In this document: piece after piece, positions 42,780-51,774 of the stretch | How positions within the stretch are numbered: position 1 is the stretch's first letter | Layout of the letters: the number at the start of each line of letters is the position of its first letter | Origin: Clostridia bacterium | GTDB lineage: Bacteria; Bacillota; Clostridia; RGIG6154 | Direction: 5' to 3' | Length of the DNA stretch: 64,000 nucleotides | Assembly (NCBI GenBank): GCA_017409875.1 | Contig: JAFQRW010000011.1 | Location: 62,001-126,000 of the forward strand | Program-made: the position numbers and the translations under genes | The notes under the pieces: generated by a model | Database searches by the model: none | Seen by the model: only the letters and a program-made list of their open reading frames with translations | What the model was told of the DNA's origin: nothing

Positions 42780-44321
42780 ATGAATAAGGTTTTTAAAACT
42801 ATATCCGGCATGTTTATAATTATGTTGCTTGCAAAAGTTTTAGGACAAGCACGCGAAGTATTACTTGCATGGTTTTATGGCACCGGTACGCAGGCTTCTG
42901 CATTTTTAACTGCTTCGCAGATACCGCTTAACTTTTTTGATATGATTTTAGGACTTGCTATTGTTTCAGCATTTGTGCCTGTTTTTAATGAGTACTATCA
43001 AAAAGAAGGTGAGACGGAAGCTAATAGGTTTGCGAACAACTTTATTGGCGTTGTTTTGATAATTTCTGCTGCTTTGGCTGCTATTGGAATTATATTTTCA
43101 GATTTTGTTATAAAAGTTATTGCTTCGGGGTTTGATACACAAACAGCACGTCTTGCGTCAAACCTTTTAAAGATTATGTTTCCATCTCTTATATTTACAG
43201 CGGTTGCTTATTCTTACGCGGGAATTGTTCAGTCTTATGGCGAATTTAAGCTTCCTGCGGCTATGAGTATCGCTTCAAATCTTGTTGCCATACTCTATTT
43301 TTTAGTGTTTAATGATATTGGAGGAATATTTGGTTTGTCTGTTGCAATGCTTATCGGATGGGGATTGCAGCTTATTATACTTATTCCTGCATTAATCAGG
43401 TTTAAATACCGGTTTGGCTTATCATTTGACTTTCTTCATCCTGGTATGAAGAAGGTTTACAAACTTGCCTTACCAATTCTATTAAGTTCGTGGGTTCAGC
43501 CGCTAAATGTGATGATAAATCTGTATCTTGCATCGTTTATTGATGGCGGCAATGCAGTCAGCTATATTAACTATGCAAACAAACTGTACATAATTATTGT
43601 CGGTGTTTTCGCTATGTCGGTTACTAATTTGATTCTACCGAGGCTTTCAAGACTTTTTGCTGACAACCAAACAAAAGAAAGTGCAGATGTTATTACTTCG
43701 TCACTTAGAGCAGGAATTTTATTTATCGTTCCTGTTATGTTTTTATTTTTAATTTTTTCCTATCAAATTGTTGAAATTGTATATATGAGAGGCGCTTTTG
43801 ACAGTAAATCTGTTTATATGACTTCAACGGCACTTTTCTTTTATAGCTTTGGTATGCTTGGTTACGGATTGCAGGAAATATTAAATAAAAGTTTTTATTC
43901 CATGCAAAACTCTGTTGTTCCAATGAAGAATGCTTTTTTTACCATTGTAATTAACATTGCTTTGAGCTTTTTACTTTACAGACAAATGGGGGTAGGTGGA
44001 TTAGCACTTTCATCTGCTATTGCATCTGTTTTCAGCGCAGTTAATCTTACCATTCAAATCAAAAGAAAAGTTAAACAAATTAAATTAAGAGATATCATCA
44101 GTTTATTGATTAAGGCTACTGTCTGTGCTGGTGTATCTTGCCTGATTTCTAGAGTTTTGTACACGTTCTTGATTTCATTATATACTCCGGGATTTTTTGT
44201 GAAATTTACAGTGCTTGCTTTGAGTGTGCTTTTCACTTTTGTGATTTATATTGCCGGATTACTTATCTTGCGTGTTAAGGATTTCAAAAATATTCTGAAA
44301 AGAGGTGTGGATAGTGATTAA
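42780..44321 (+). CDS. murJ: Lipid II flippase MurJ (MviN family)
   Basis: A 513-residue membrane protein with about 14 helices. The N-terminal MLLAKVLGQAREVLLAWFYG and GLAIVSAFVPVFNEYYQ, with conserved Arg and Glu residues in the central cavity region, are MurJ features. It flips lipid-linked peptidoglycan precursors; in this context it may also serve a polysaccharide cluster. The ATG has only a weak SD, as ireB ends just upstream. The 3' end overlaps the next gene by eight bases. Confidence 0.88.
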   Translation: MNKVFKTISGMFIIMLLAKVLGQAREVLLAWFYGTGTQASAFLTASQIPLNFFDMILGLAIVSAFVPVFNEYYQKEGETEANRFANNFIGVVLIISAALAAIGIIFSDFVIKVIASGFDTQTARLASNLLKIMFPSLIFTAVAYSYAGIVQSYGEFKLPAAMSIASNLVAILYFLVFNDIGGIFGLSVAMLIGWGLQLIILIPALIRFKYRFGLSFDFLHPGMKKVYKLALPILLSSWVQPLNVMINLYLASFIDGGNAVSYINYANKLYIIIVGVFAMSVTNLILPRLSRLFADNQTKESADVITSSLRAGILFIVPVMFLFLIFSYQIVEIVYMRGAFDSKSVYMTSTALFFYSFGMLGYGLQEILNKSFYSMQNSVVPMKNAFFTIVINIALSFLLYRQMGVGGLALSSAIASVFSAVNLTIQIKRKVKQIKLRDIISLLIKATVCAGVSCLISRVLYTFLISLYTPGFFVKFTVLALSVLFTFVIYIAGLLILRVKDFKNILKRGVDSD

Positions 44322-46191
44322 AAAGTCTCTTTTATTAAATTATATTATTCTTTTATGTTCTAAGCTTTGTGTATTAATTACTGAGAGTAAAACATGGCAT
44401 TTTTTTGCTGTCTGCAACAATAAATTTAACAAATCTGCTAATAACAGCTTTTTCGTAAGAATTTGTTCAAAAGCTGATAATTTAGATATTGCATACAAAA
44501 ACAGATTAGGGAAAATTTCTGGTTGTTTGTCGCGATTTTTTAATAAGATTTTTTCAGCTCTTGCAAGATCCGTACATGGCAGTTTGATTATCGTAAAAGC
44601 TAATGATATATGTAAATGTTTCTTTAATATTCCGTTGATTTTTCCAGGAATCACTTTAATAATATGGGGTGGGGTATCTTGTATTCTGTCTCATTTTACT
44701 CTGTCAGAAAATGCTGCATTATATTTGTCAATATTGTTGGTTGTAATAGGCGTTATATTAGTTTTTTTGAGAAAAAGTGCAAATTGCTTACTGCATGAAT
44801 CTTTTTTTGTAGCAAAATTTCTTGCTTTGCTAAGTTTAAAACTGCCGAATGATTCAACCCCGTCTAAGTACCATAGTTATAAAGATGCTGTTCATATTGG
44901 CATTATACTTTCTTTAGTGACTTGCGTTTTTGGCATTTTACCTGTCGCTATATCTGTCGTTTTATTTGCAATAATAGCTTTTGGATTTTGCTTTACATCA
45001 TTTGTTGCATGGGTTTACATTTGCGTTTTACCTTTTATGCCAACGATGGTTATGGTTTTAGGTGGTCTTGCACTGTTGTTATGTATTGTTATTAAGTCTG
45101 TTTTTGGGTATAAATCGAAAATGTTTAATGACACCTATACACTTAATATGTTTTTTCTATTTATGGGCATTGCTTTTGCAATCGCGGCAGTTTTTTCGTA
45201 TGCCAGAACCTCAAGTGTAAAAATTGCTTTGGTGTATATCGCTTTTTTATGCGCTACTTATGCACTTATAAGATTACTGTCAACTAAAAAAATGCTATTG
45301 ACCGTCATTAATGGAATTTCTGTTTTTTCAATTCCGGTTTCATTGTTTGGAATTTTCCAGCATTTTACCGGATTTGATGAGCAAAACACTTGGATTGATA
45401 CAGAAATGTTTGATGAAATATCTGGGCGTGTAGTATCTTTTTTTGGAAATCCCAATGTTTTTGGTGAATACTTAATTTTGGTTATTCTAACTTCACTTAT
45501 ATGCTTTTTTATTATGAATAACAAGTATGTTAAACTGTTGCACCTTTTAGCCGTTGGATTTTCCGGTGTAGCGCTTATTTTTACTTATTCTAGAGGTTGT
45601 TGGATAGGCGTTTTATTTGCAATCGTCATATTTTTATTTATGAGTAAAAGAAAAGTATTTGCAGCATTTTGCGTGCTGGGTATGTGCTCAGTCTTCTTTC
45701 TACCTGACTCCATTATCACTCGTTTTACCAGTGTGGGAAATCTTGCTGACAGCTCGACTTCGTACAGGGTGTATATTTGGGAAGGGACATTAAAAATGCT
45801 AAAAGATTTCTGGGTAACAGGAATCGGGTTAGGATCTGATGCGTTTAATGCTATATATCCTTTGTATGCATATTCTGCTATAACGGCCCCGCACCCTCAC
45901 AACTTGTATTTAGTAATTTTAACTGAAACAGGTATGGTTGGCGCCGTCGCATTTTTAACAATTATTGTTTTCTATTATAAAAGACTATTTTCGGTTGTGA
46001 AAAATTCAAACGATAACACTTTAAAAATAATTGCATCTGGACTTGTTGCAGCTATGAGCGGCTTTTTGCTGCAAGGTATGTTTGATAATGTGTGGTATAA
46101 TTACAGAGTATTCTTACTATTTTGGATTTACATTGCTATAGGTGCAGTTGTTGATGTGGTTTCAAGGAGGTTTGACAGTGGCGAAAATTAA
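44314..46191 (+). CDS. O-antigen ligase / polymerase (Wzy-like) membrane protein
   Basis: A 625-residue protein with at least ten membrane helices. The C-terminal half is the O-antigen ligase domain: FFGNPNVFGEYLILVILTSL, FTYSRGCWIGVLFAIVIFLF, TSYRVYIWEGTLKML and the catalytic-region PHPHNLYLVILTETGMVG. The N-terminal 130 residues are an unfamiliar Cys- and Lys-rich extension. GTG 44314 is preferred because AGAGGTG is well spaced before it. It probably joins or polymerises a lipid-linked glycan made by the neighbouring glycosyltransferase. Confidence 0.85.
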   Translation: MIKKSLLLNYIILLCSKLCVLITESKTWHFFAVCNNKFNKSANNSFFVRICSKADNLDIAYKNRLGKISGCLSRFFNKIFSALARSVHGSLIIVKANDICKCFFNIPLIFPGITLIIWGGVSCILSHFTLSENAALYLSILLVVIGVILVFLRKSANCLLHESFFVAKFLALLSLKLPNDSTPSKYHSYKDAVHIGIILSLVTCVFGILPVAISVVLFAIIAFGFCFTSFVAWVYICVLPFMPTMVMVLGGLALLLCIVIKSVFGYKSKMFNDTYTLNMFFLFMGIAFAIAAVFSYARTSSVKIALVYIAFLCATYALIRLLSTKKMLLTVINGISVFSIPVSLFGIFQHFTGFDEQNTWIDTEMFDEISGRVVSFFGNPNVFGEYLILVILTSLICFFIMNNKYVKLLHLLAVGFSGVALIFTYSRGCWIGVLFAIVIFLFMSKRKVFAAFCVLGMCSVFFLPDSIITRFTSVGNLADSSTSYRVYIWEGTLKMLKDFWVTGIGLGSDAFNAIYPLYAYSAITAPHPHNLYLVILTETGMVGAVAFLTIIVFYYKRLFSVVKNSNDNTLKIIASGLVAAMSGFLLQGMFDNVWYNYRVFLLFWIYIAIGAVVDVVSRRFDSGEN

Positions 46192-47296
46192 AGTATTAAA
46201 TGTAACAAGTGATCACAACATTGGTGGAGCGGGACGTTGTATATTAACTTTTTTACAACACTATGATAGTGAAAAATTTGATGTAACTGTTGTTGTACCA
46301 TACGGAAGCGAGTTAATTTCATATATTGAGGCAACTAAAACAAGAATTATACAAACAGCCGGGCTTGAAAATAAGTCATATTCTAATCAGGCTGTCAAAG
46401 AACTTATAAAAATATTCAGACATGAAAAACCAGATGTGGTGCATACGCATGCTAGTTTTTCTGCAAGAATTGCTGCGAAAGCTTGCGGTATCCCGATTGT
46501 TTATACGCGTCATAGTGTTTTTCCAAATTCTCCGAAAATTAGCAAGGGGATCGGTAAGATAATAAACGGATTTGTAAATAATATTACATCCAATCGCATA
46601 ATTGCAGTTGCGCAGGCTGCAATGGACAACCTTACTGAAGCAGGTGTATGCGATAAAAAAATTACTGTAATTAAAAACGGGGTTAAACCAATAAAAAGAT
46701 TTACCGAACAGGATTTAGAAAACGCTAAACAGTTTTATGGTTTGAAATCAGAATTTGTTTTTGCGATGATTGCAAGAGTCGAGGATATTAAAGGACACGA
46801 TTTTTTCTTAGATGCTGCCAAAAGCATTATTAAAGATTATGATAATGTAAAATTTATGATTTGCGGAACGGGAAGTTATCTTGAGCATATCAAAAATCGT
46901 GTGGATGCTGAGGGATTGGCAGATCATGTTCTTGTTACGGGTTATATCAAGGATGTGACGTCGGTTATGAATGTTATTGATGTCAATGTTAATGCCTCTT
47001 ATGGCACAGAAGCTACCAGTCTGTCACTCCTGGAAGGAATGAGTATTGGGACGCCTATTATAGCTTCCGATTATGGCGGGAATCCTGAGTTGGTAGTTGA
47101 TGGTTTAAATGGTCTTTTATTTAAAAGTAAAGACAGCTTGGAACTTGAAAAAAATATGCGAAGGCTTTTAGATGATTCTGAATTGTATAAAAAGCTTTCA
47201 TTGGGTGCAGAAAAACTCTATAATGAAAAATATACTGCAGATATTTATGCTCGGAATATTGAAGATGTTTATGTATCTTTGGTAAGGAGAAAGTAA
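46178..47296 (+). CDS. Family 4-type glycosyltransferase (GT-B fold)
   Basis: A 372-residue retaining glycosyltransferase. N-terminal VLNVTSDHNIGGAGRCILTF is the acceptor-side glycine-rich loop; KPDVVHTHASFSARIAA and a C-terminal Glu-x7-Glu-type region, SLSLLEGMSIGTPIIASDYG, bind the nucleotide sugar. The GTG start has AAGGAGG seven bases upstream within the ligase gene, giving a 14-base overlap. It works on the cytoplasmic face, upstream of the flippase and ligase in the same operon. Confidence 0.9.
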   Translation: MAKIKVLNVTSDHNIGGAGRCILTFLQHYDSEKFDVTVVVPYGSELISYIEATKTRIIQTAGLENKSYSNQAVKELIKIFRHEKPDVVHTHASFSARIAAKACGIPIVYTRHSVFPNSPKISKGIGKIINGFVNNITSNRIIAVAQAAMDNLTEAGVCDKKITVIKNGVKPIKRFTEQDLENAKQFYGLKSEFVFAMIARVEDIKGHDFFLDAAKSIIKDYDNVKFMICGTGSYLEHIKNRVDAEGLADHVLVTGYIKDVTSVMNVIDVNVNASYGTEATSLSLLEGMSIGTPIIASDYGGNPELVVDGLNGLLFKSKDSLELEKNMRRLLDDSELYKKLSLGAEKLYNEKYTADIYARNIEDVYVSLVRRK

Positions 47297-47297
47297 T

Positions 47298-47762
47298 ATG
47301 AAAAAATTTAAATTTAATTTTGTTGATACCATTATAATTTTAATGGTTTTAGCTGTAATTACCGTTGGATGGTTGTTTATAAATAATCGCTCAAGTGACG
47401 GTAGTTCTTCCAAGTTTAGTTATGATATACTTTTAAAAGAAATTCCCATTGAAACCGTTAATGCCATTACAAAAGGAAGCGATGTTTTTGATGGTGTTAA
47501 GATAATAAATATTGGCGTTATAAACGATTTTTCGTATAAAAAATCTCAATACTATGAATATAGCGAGCAAACAGGAGAGTATGTGTTTACTGAGGTTCCT
47601 GATATGTATGATGTAACAATTAATGTGCAGGCTGGCGGTACTTTTTCTGGTTTGACCCATATTGTCAATGAATATGAAATTTATGTTGGTAAAGCTGTAG
47701 ATATAAAAAGTGTAGGGTTTGTGGGACATGGCGTAATTGTTGCCGTTAACGAGGTGGAGTAA
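47298..47762 (+). CDS. Membrane-anchored DUF4330-like protein, first paralogue
   Basis: A 154-residue protein with one N-terminal helix (VDTIIILMVLAVITVGWLFI) and an extracytoplasmic beta-rich domain: GSDVFDGVKIINIGVI, YDVTINVQAGG and GKAVDIKSVGFVGHGVIVAV. The next gene has the same architecture and matching motifs at matching positions. The pattern fits DUF4330, found in envelope clusters; function unknown. SD AAGGAGAAAG precedes the ATG. Confidence 0.72.
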   Translation: MKKFKFNFVDTIIILMVLAVITVGWLFINNRSSDGSSSKFSYDILLKEIPIETVNAITKGSDVFDGVKIINIGVINDFSYKKSQYYEYSEQTGEYVFTEVPDMYDVTINVQAGGTFSGLTHIVNEYEIYVGKAVDIKSVGFVGHGVIVAVNEVE

Positions 47763-47763
47763 T

Positions 47764-48228
47764 ATGAAAAAGAAATTCAATATAATTGATTTGATTGTAA
47801 TAGTGTTTTTATGTGCAGTTATTCTGTTTGTTGCTCATAAATTTTCTCACAACACTATTGTAAAAGATAATAACAATAACACAGATATACTCTACACTCT
47901 CAAGATAGAAGATATTATGGATCTTACAGTAAAAGCTGTTCCTGATTCGGGTAATATCTATGATAAAGATGGCAACGCTCTTGGAAGAATAATTAAAAAA
48001 GATGTGTCAAATGCAGAAAAAATTAAAGTTAAAGCTGACGGGCACTACACCAAAGCAATAATTCCTGATAAATTTGATGTTTTGCTTACGGTTGAGGCAA
48101 ACGCAGTTATTAAAAACGAAGGATACTTCATTGAAGGGAAGAAAAATATAGGTTCAGGCAGCGAATTAACTGTCAAAGCACCTGATATTGAATTCCTTGC
48201 CCATGTAATCGAAATCACGGATAAATAA
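47764..48228 (+). CDS. Membrane-anchored DUF4330-like protein, second paralogue
   Basis: 154 residues; helix IIDLIVIVFLCAVILFVAHK, then GNIYDKDGNALGRIIKK, FDVLLTVEANAVI and a final IEFLAHVIEITDK. It is the same length as the preceding protein and collinear with it, pointing to a tandem gene duplication. ATG 47764 (ACGAGGTGGAGTA upstream) is chosen; a longer frame from 47737 overlaps the first paralogue. A terminator follows. Confidence 0.72.
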   Translation: MKKKFNIIDLIVIVFLCAVILFVAHKFSHNTIVKDNNNNTDILYTLKIEDIMDLTVKAVPDSGNIYDKDGNALGRIIKKDVSNAEKIKVKADGHYTKAIIPDKFDVLLTVEANAVIKNEGYFIEGKKNIGSGSELTVKAPDIEFLAHVIEITDK

Positions 48229-48231
48229 TAC

Positions 48232-48258
48232 AAACGCCCTCGAACAACGAGGGTGTTT
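48232..48258. terminator. Terminator after the polysaccharide cluster
   Basis: AAACGCCCTCG and CGAGGGTGTTT pair (one G-U) over a 5-base loop. On the minus strand it would equally serve as the original terminator of tRNA-Arg before the island inserted. Confidence 0.85.
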
Positions 48259-48262
48259 TGTT

Positions 48263-48280
48263 TGGCACACCCAAAGGGAT
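48263..48280. repeat. Distal attachment-site repeat of the tRNA-Arg island
   Basis: These 18 bases (TGGCACACCCAAAGGGAT) match the 3' end of the tRNA-Arg(CCU) gene at 51825-51842 with a single mismatch, in the same orientation. They cover the CCA end, acceptor strand and part of the T stem: the usual crossover segment for tyrosine integrases that use tRNA 3' ends. Confidence 0.75.
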
Positions 48281-48360
48281 AGTCGGCTGAGCCGTCTCGT
48301 GATTGCCGACCCAAAGGCTTTTGCTTTTCGGTACCCGGCTACGCACCTGAAAACTTAAAA

Positions 48361-48406
48361 GCAAATTAGGGGCGAGCAAATTAGGGACGGAGCAAATTAG
48401 GGACGT
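48361..48406 (+). repeat. Three tandem copies of a 15-16-bp GCAAATTAGGGACG unit
   Basis: Units start at 48361, 48376 and 48392, differing by one or two bases. The last leads directly into the left inverted repeat of the RAYT element; a single inverted, degenerate copy closes the right end near 49265-49277. Confidence 0.85.
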
Positions 48407-48481
48407 GCCTGTTTTTACACGTTTTGTTTGACTATAAATTAAAAATATAGTATAATCCAAATCACAAGGGAGTGAATGATA

Positions 48482-49240
48482 ATGAGCAGACCACCAAGAG
48501 TGTTAAGTGAAACAGGATTATACCATATTATTTTTCGAGGAATTAACCATCAGAATTTATTTGAAGATAACCAAGATTATGAAAAGTTGCTTGAAATAAT
48601 AGAAATAATAAAGAAAGATGAAAAATTTGAAATTTATGCGTATTGCTTAATGACAAACCATGTGCATATGTTTATTAAAGAGCAAAATATGGGGGACATT
48701 AAAAAGATAGTTCATAAAATATTAACCCGTTATGTTGCGTGGTACAATCATAAGTATAAGCGAAGCGGTAGTTTAATAGGAAACAGATATAAAAGTGAGC
48801 CCATTGAAGATGATGTGTATTACTTGTCTTTAATAAGGTACATCCATCAGAATCCTGTTAAAGCTGGGATTGTTAAGTGCATTGATGAATACAAATGGAG
48901 TAGTTATAATGATTATATAAAATTATCTCAAAAGCTTATCAACATAAAATTTGCGTTAGATATGTTGTCTGGGGACAGAAGTCTTGCGCTGGCATTATTT
49001 AAGGAGCTACATAATTTGGTAGAGGAAATTGATTTTTCGATATCCAATACAAAAAAATTATCCGATGAACAGTTACGAAGAAAGATATATAAATTGACAA
49101 AGCTTCAGGGTTATGAAATATCCACAAAGCCAAAGTCTGAAAGAAATGAAGTCCTATCTTTATTACGCCGTAACGGATTTACAATAGGACAATTGGAGAG
49201 GTTAACCGGAATTTCAAGAGGAATAATTAGCAGAACATAA
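48482..49240 (+). CDS. REP-associated tyrosine (Y1) transposase
   Basis: A 252-residue HUH-type nuclease. MSRPPRVLSETGLYHIIFRG is the classic RAYT start. The HUH pair is H60-V-H62 in CLMTNHVHMFI, and the likely catalytic tyrosine is Y120 in LIRYIHQNPVKAG. The C-terminal 60 residues contain a helix-turn-helix (FTIGQLERLTGISRGIISR). ATG 48482 has GGGAG nine bases upstream; an ATG two codons earlier is too close. The gene is intact, so the transposase may still be functional. Confidence 0.9.
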   Translation: MSRPPRVLSETGLYHIIFRGINHQNLFEDNQDYEKLLEIIEIIKKDEKFEIYAYCLMTNHVHMFIKEQNMGDIKKIVHKILTRYVAWYNHKYKRSGSLIGNRYKSEPIEDDVYYLSLIRYIHQNPVKAGIVKCIDEYKWSSYNDYIKLSQKLINIKFALDMLSGDRSLALALFKELHNLVEEIDFSISNTKKLSDEQLRRKIYKLTKLQGYEISTKPKSERNEVLSLLRRNGFTIGQLERLTGISRGIISRT

Positions 49241-49387
49241 AATGTGCAAAAACAGGCACGTCCCTATTTTTATTTGCAATTTATGGCATAGGATGGGGCG
49301 ATGACGCAACACCATTGTATGCGGTTGGTGGCAAAAAAGCTGAAAATGCATATAACAAAATGAAAAAATTTATGGAGGATGAAATTG

Positions 49388-49588
49388 ATGAGTTTGACGG
49401 AAGCAGAGAAAATTTTGAAAGCTGGCTTAACAGTTACCTCGTTACCAAAGGGACAACAAGCGATAATATTTCTGATGATGGAAACAGAAGAGCAAGCGTT
49501 GAAGATGGCTCGATTCATAGCGGACAACAAGCAAGCGACGGAAAAAGAACTGATGGCGGAAGCACAGAAAATAGCAAAGATAACTTGA
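49388..49588 (+). CDS. Small acidic protein, module gene B1
   Basis: 66 residues (MSLTEAEKILKAGL..., then a TEEQALKMARFIADNKQATE segment and a KELMAEAQKIAK tail), probably all-helical. Start ATG lies nine bases after GGAGG of an ATGGAGG box. It overlaps the long frame in another phase, and here the small frame looks the more protein-like. B2 and B3 share its layout. Possible roles are immunity or antitoxin protein, or phage head accessory; none is proven. Confidence 0.6.
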   Translation: MSLTEAEKILKAGLTVTSLPKGQQAIIFLMMETEEQALKMARFIADNKQATEKELMAEAQKIAKIT

Positions 49589-49885
49589 CTGTAAATAATG
49601 AGGGTAATATACCTAATAAAAACAGTTTAAAGACAAAAATTAAGTATTCACCCACAGGGATAAAATTACCATCAAACGAATACGCAAAATTTCATTCAAG
49701 TACAAGCACGGATTATTATAAAGCGTATAAGACACACGAGGGATTACAGTATCAAAGTTGTGTAACCGATGACACTCACATACTTTACATATATGAAGAT
49801 GGTGGATTTGGTAAGTATAATGTTGTAGCAAGAGTTGATTATAAATATGGCGATGTTGCTACTAAGATTATGGAGGTATTAAATA

Positions 49886-50125
49886 ATGAAAAGCATTACC
49901 AAATTACAGGAGTCGTTAACTATATACTTGAAACATTTGAAGTTAGACGAAGCGGCTATACTGTTTATAATACTTACACTAAAAAGCGAATCAGCTCAAG
50001 AGGCGATGGTACTTTATTTGAGGGAACACAAGAATCCCACGCAGGAAGAGTTGATGCAAGCAGCAGTGGAATTTCAGGAAATAAGCGAGAAGCTGGGGTT
50101 AACGGAAACACAGACAGAGGAGTAA
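49886..50125 (+). CDS. Small acidic protein, module gene B2
   Basis: 79 residues: MKSITKLQESLTIYLKHLKL, then AILFIILTLKSESAQEAM and the conserved-looking NPTQEELMQAAVEFQEISEK tail ending TEE. ATGGAGG with a nine-base gap precedes the ATG. The 'hydrophobic core - x - EEAxx - N(P/Q)(T/A)xEELM' pattern aligns with B1 and B3. It overlaps the composite frame by another phase. Confidence 0.6.
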   Translation: MKSITKLQESLTIYLKHLKLDEAAILFIILTLKSESAQEAMVLYLREHKNPTQEELMQAAVEFQEISEKLGLTETQTEE

Positions 50126-50401
50126 ACGAGAATGCAAGTTATTCGTTGAAACAGTGGCACACGGGGTTAAGCAAACCACGAGCTGTAATGGTTGAAAATT
50201 GGATTCGCCGTGCTGGTAGTCCAGAAAGCAAGAGAATTGCCAAGGATACTTATTGGTATAGCGGCAGACTTGACGGAAGAGATTTGCTTGTCTTATATAG
50301 CACAGAGAATGCCGACAGCCCTACTATTTTATATTTGGCACGCGGGAAAAAAGCAAAAGTAGAATTAAATTCATTGTTAAATTATATGGAGGATTTTGAA
50401 A

Positions 50402-50638
50402 GTGGAAAGAGAAAACGTTTTGTCAGAAAATCGGAGATTGCTGATAAGGTACTTGGCGGAGATTGGTTGCAAAAGAAGCACAGTATGGCACATAACAATG
50501 ATAGATCTGGAAAGCGAGGAAGCAATACTGGATATGCTTCAGTTTTGCAAGGAAAATCATCCAAACTTATCGGAAGCCCAGCTTTTAGAAATGTCATCGA
50601 AGATTGCTTTAGAATACAAGAAAGAGACGGAGGAGTAA
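50402..50638 (+). CDS. Small acidic protein, module gene B3
   Basis: 78 residues starting at GTG, again nine bases after the GGAGG of ATGGAGG (a TTG two codons earlier is also in frame). VWHITMIDLESEEAILDMLQ and NHPNLSEAQLLEMSSKIALE align with B1 and B2, and the end TEE is shared with B2. A GGAGGAGTAA at its stop could serve as SD for the following phage frame. Confidence 0.58.
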   Translation: MERENVLSENRRLLIRYLAEIGCKRSTVWHITMIDLESEEAILDMLQFCKENHPNLSEAQLLEMSSKIALEYKKETEE

Positions 50639-51697
50639 ATAAAAATCATTCCCTCAAAGGTGGCATACAAAATCCATCAAAGTGGACAAAGGAGTTTCTT
50701 GACACTATTGAAGATGTGAGAGACGGTAAAAAGAATGCTGAAAGCAGACTTTACAAGTATGTTGAAGATGGAACATTAAGCACTAAAGATTATGATGAAT
50801 TGATAGAAAAGTATGGTGCTATCCCAAGTGGTGAAAGACCACACAGAGAGGTGCAGGTTCCACGAAAAACAGCAGACGGGAAAAAGGTATCACAGACAGT
50901 ACGCACAATTCTTGAAGCGAAGGCAACACCTGATGAGGCTGTACCTACTATTGAGAAGATGGTAGAAGATGGCATTTTTTCTTATGATGCCTATACGGAC
51001 AAGCAGGCAATAAAAGATGCCGAAGATTATCTTAAAGAGTACGGATGGGAGAAAAGTTATAAAAATTGGTTTAATGATGTAGAAAAGGGTATAGTGTCCA
51101 AGCAACATACTGCAATGGGATGGGCGCTATACAACAATGCAGCAAATACTGTTGAGGCATCAACATCAGAAAGTGAGAGAAAAACAGCAGTTCGGACCTC
51201 TCTTGAAATTTTAGATGCAATGGCAAAACATCAGCGAAGTGCCGCACAAGCATTGCAGGCTACACGAATACTCAAAAAGCTCTCACCTGAAACTCAATTA
51301 TACGGAGTGCAAAAAAGTGTGCAGGCGTTACAAAAGGAATTGATTGACAGGTACGGAAACAGAGCACCAGACCTTAAAATTGATGAAGTGCTTGCGGCAG
51401 AGTTTTTAAATGCGGGAACAGAGGATGAAAGACTGGCAGCAGAAATAGAAATTTACAGGGACATAGGCAGACAGGTACCATCCGATTGGCTGGATAAGTG
51501 GAACGCGGCCAGATATATTGCGATGCTTGCAAACCTGCGTACTCACGGCAGAAACATTTTGGGCAATGCGTTTTTTGCTCCTGTTGTTATTGCAAAGAAT
51601 TTAACTGCTACTGCTATAGAGGCAGCTGTTTATCGAATTTCGGGTAAAAAAGTTTCTTGATATCCTTGAAAAATTTACAAAAATCAATGACATGCAG

Positions 51698-51731
51698 GGC
51701 AGGGGAATGTATCTCCTGCCTATATTTTTTT
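51698..51731 (+). terminator. Intrinsic terminator after the phage remnant
   Basis: GGCAGGGGA and TCTCCTGCC pair (one G-U) over a 5-base loop, followed by TATA and seven T. Confidence 0.75.
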
Positions 51732-51774
51732 GCAATAATGGACAAATAACGGACAAAATTGTGTTTGAGGTAAA

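Larger units (their letters stand above)
48361..49277 (+). mobile_element. RAYT (REP-associated tyrosine transposase) element
   Basis: A 0.9-kb unit made of one IS200-like transposase gene between REP-like ends. GGGACGTGCCTGTTTTT at 48400-48416 is matched by its exact inverse at 49248-49264; extended to 21 bases, only one differs. The GCAAATTAGGGACG-type repeats lie at the outer ends. Such REP-transposase units spread by single-strand peel-and-paste chemistry without target duplications. Confidence 0.8.
49315..51660 (+). pseudogene. Composite phage-derived reading frame: module remnants plus 3' fragment of a large phage protein
   Basis: One frame stays open for 781 codons with no SD at its 5' end, which abuts the RAYT element. 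It looks like several pieces. Near 49280-49385 and 50126-50400 are related tails (TPLYAVGGKKAENAYNKMKK... and TILYLARGKKAKVELNSLLN...), with a third distinct module at 49600-49880 (KYSPTGIKLPSNEYAKF...). Between them the frame reads as low-complexity shadow of the three small genes. From about 50640 it is a protein-like phage region (HQRSAAQALQATRILKKLSP, RDIGRQVPSDWLDKWNAARY) that ends abruptly at GKKVS, well short of what such large phage proteins reach. I treat it as decayed, though expression of parts is possible. Confidence 0.6.

Noticed and set aside
48263-48360. A second tRNA-like gene near the distal attachment repeat
   Set aside because: Only the 18 bases of the tRNA 3' end match; no D arm or anticodon arm can be folded.
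48361-48406. GCAAATTAGGGACG repeats considered as CRISPR or plasmid iterons
   Set aside because: No spacers or replication gene; they are better explained as ends of the RAYT element.
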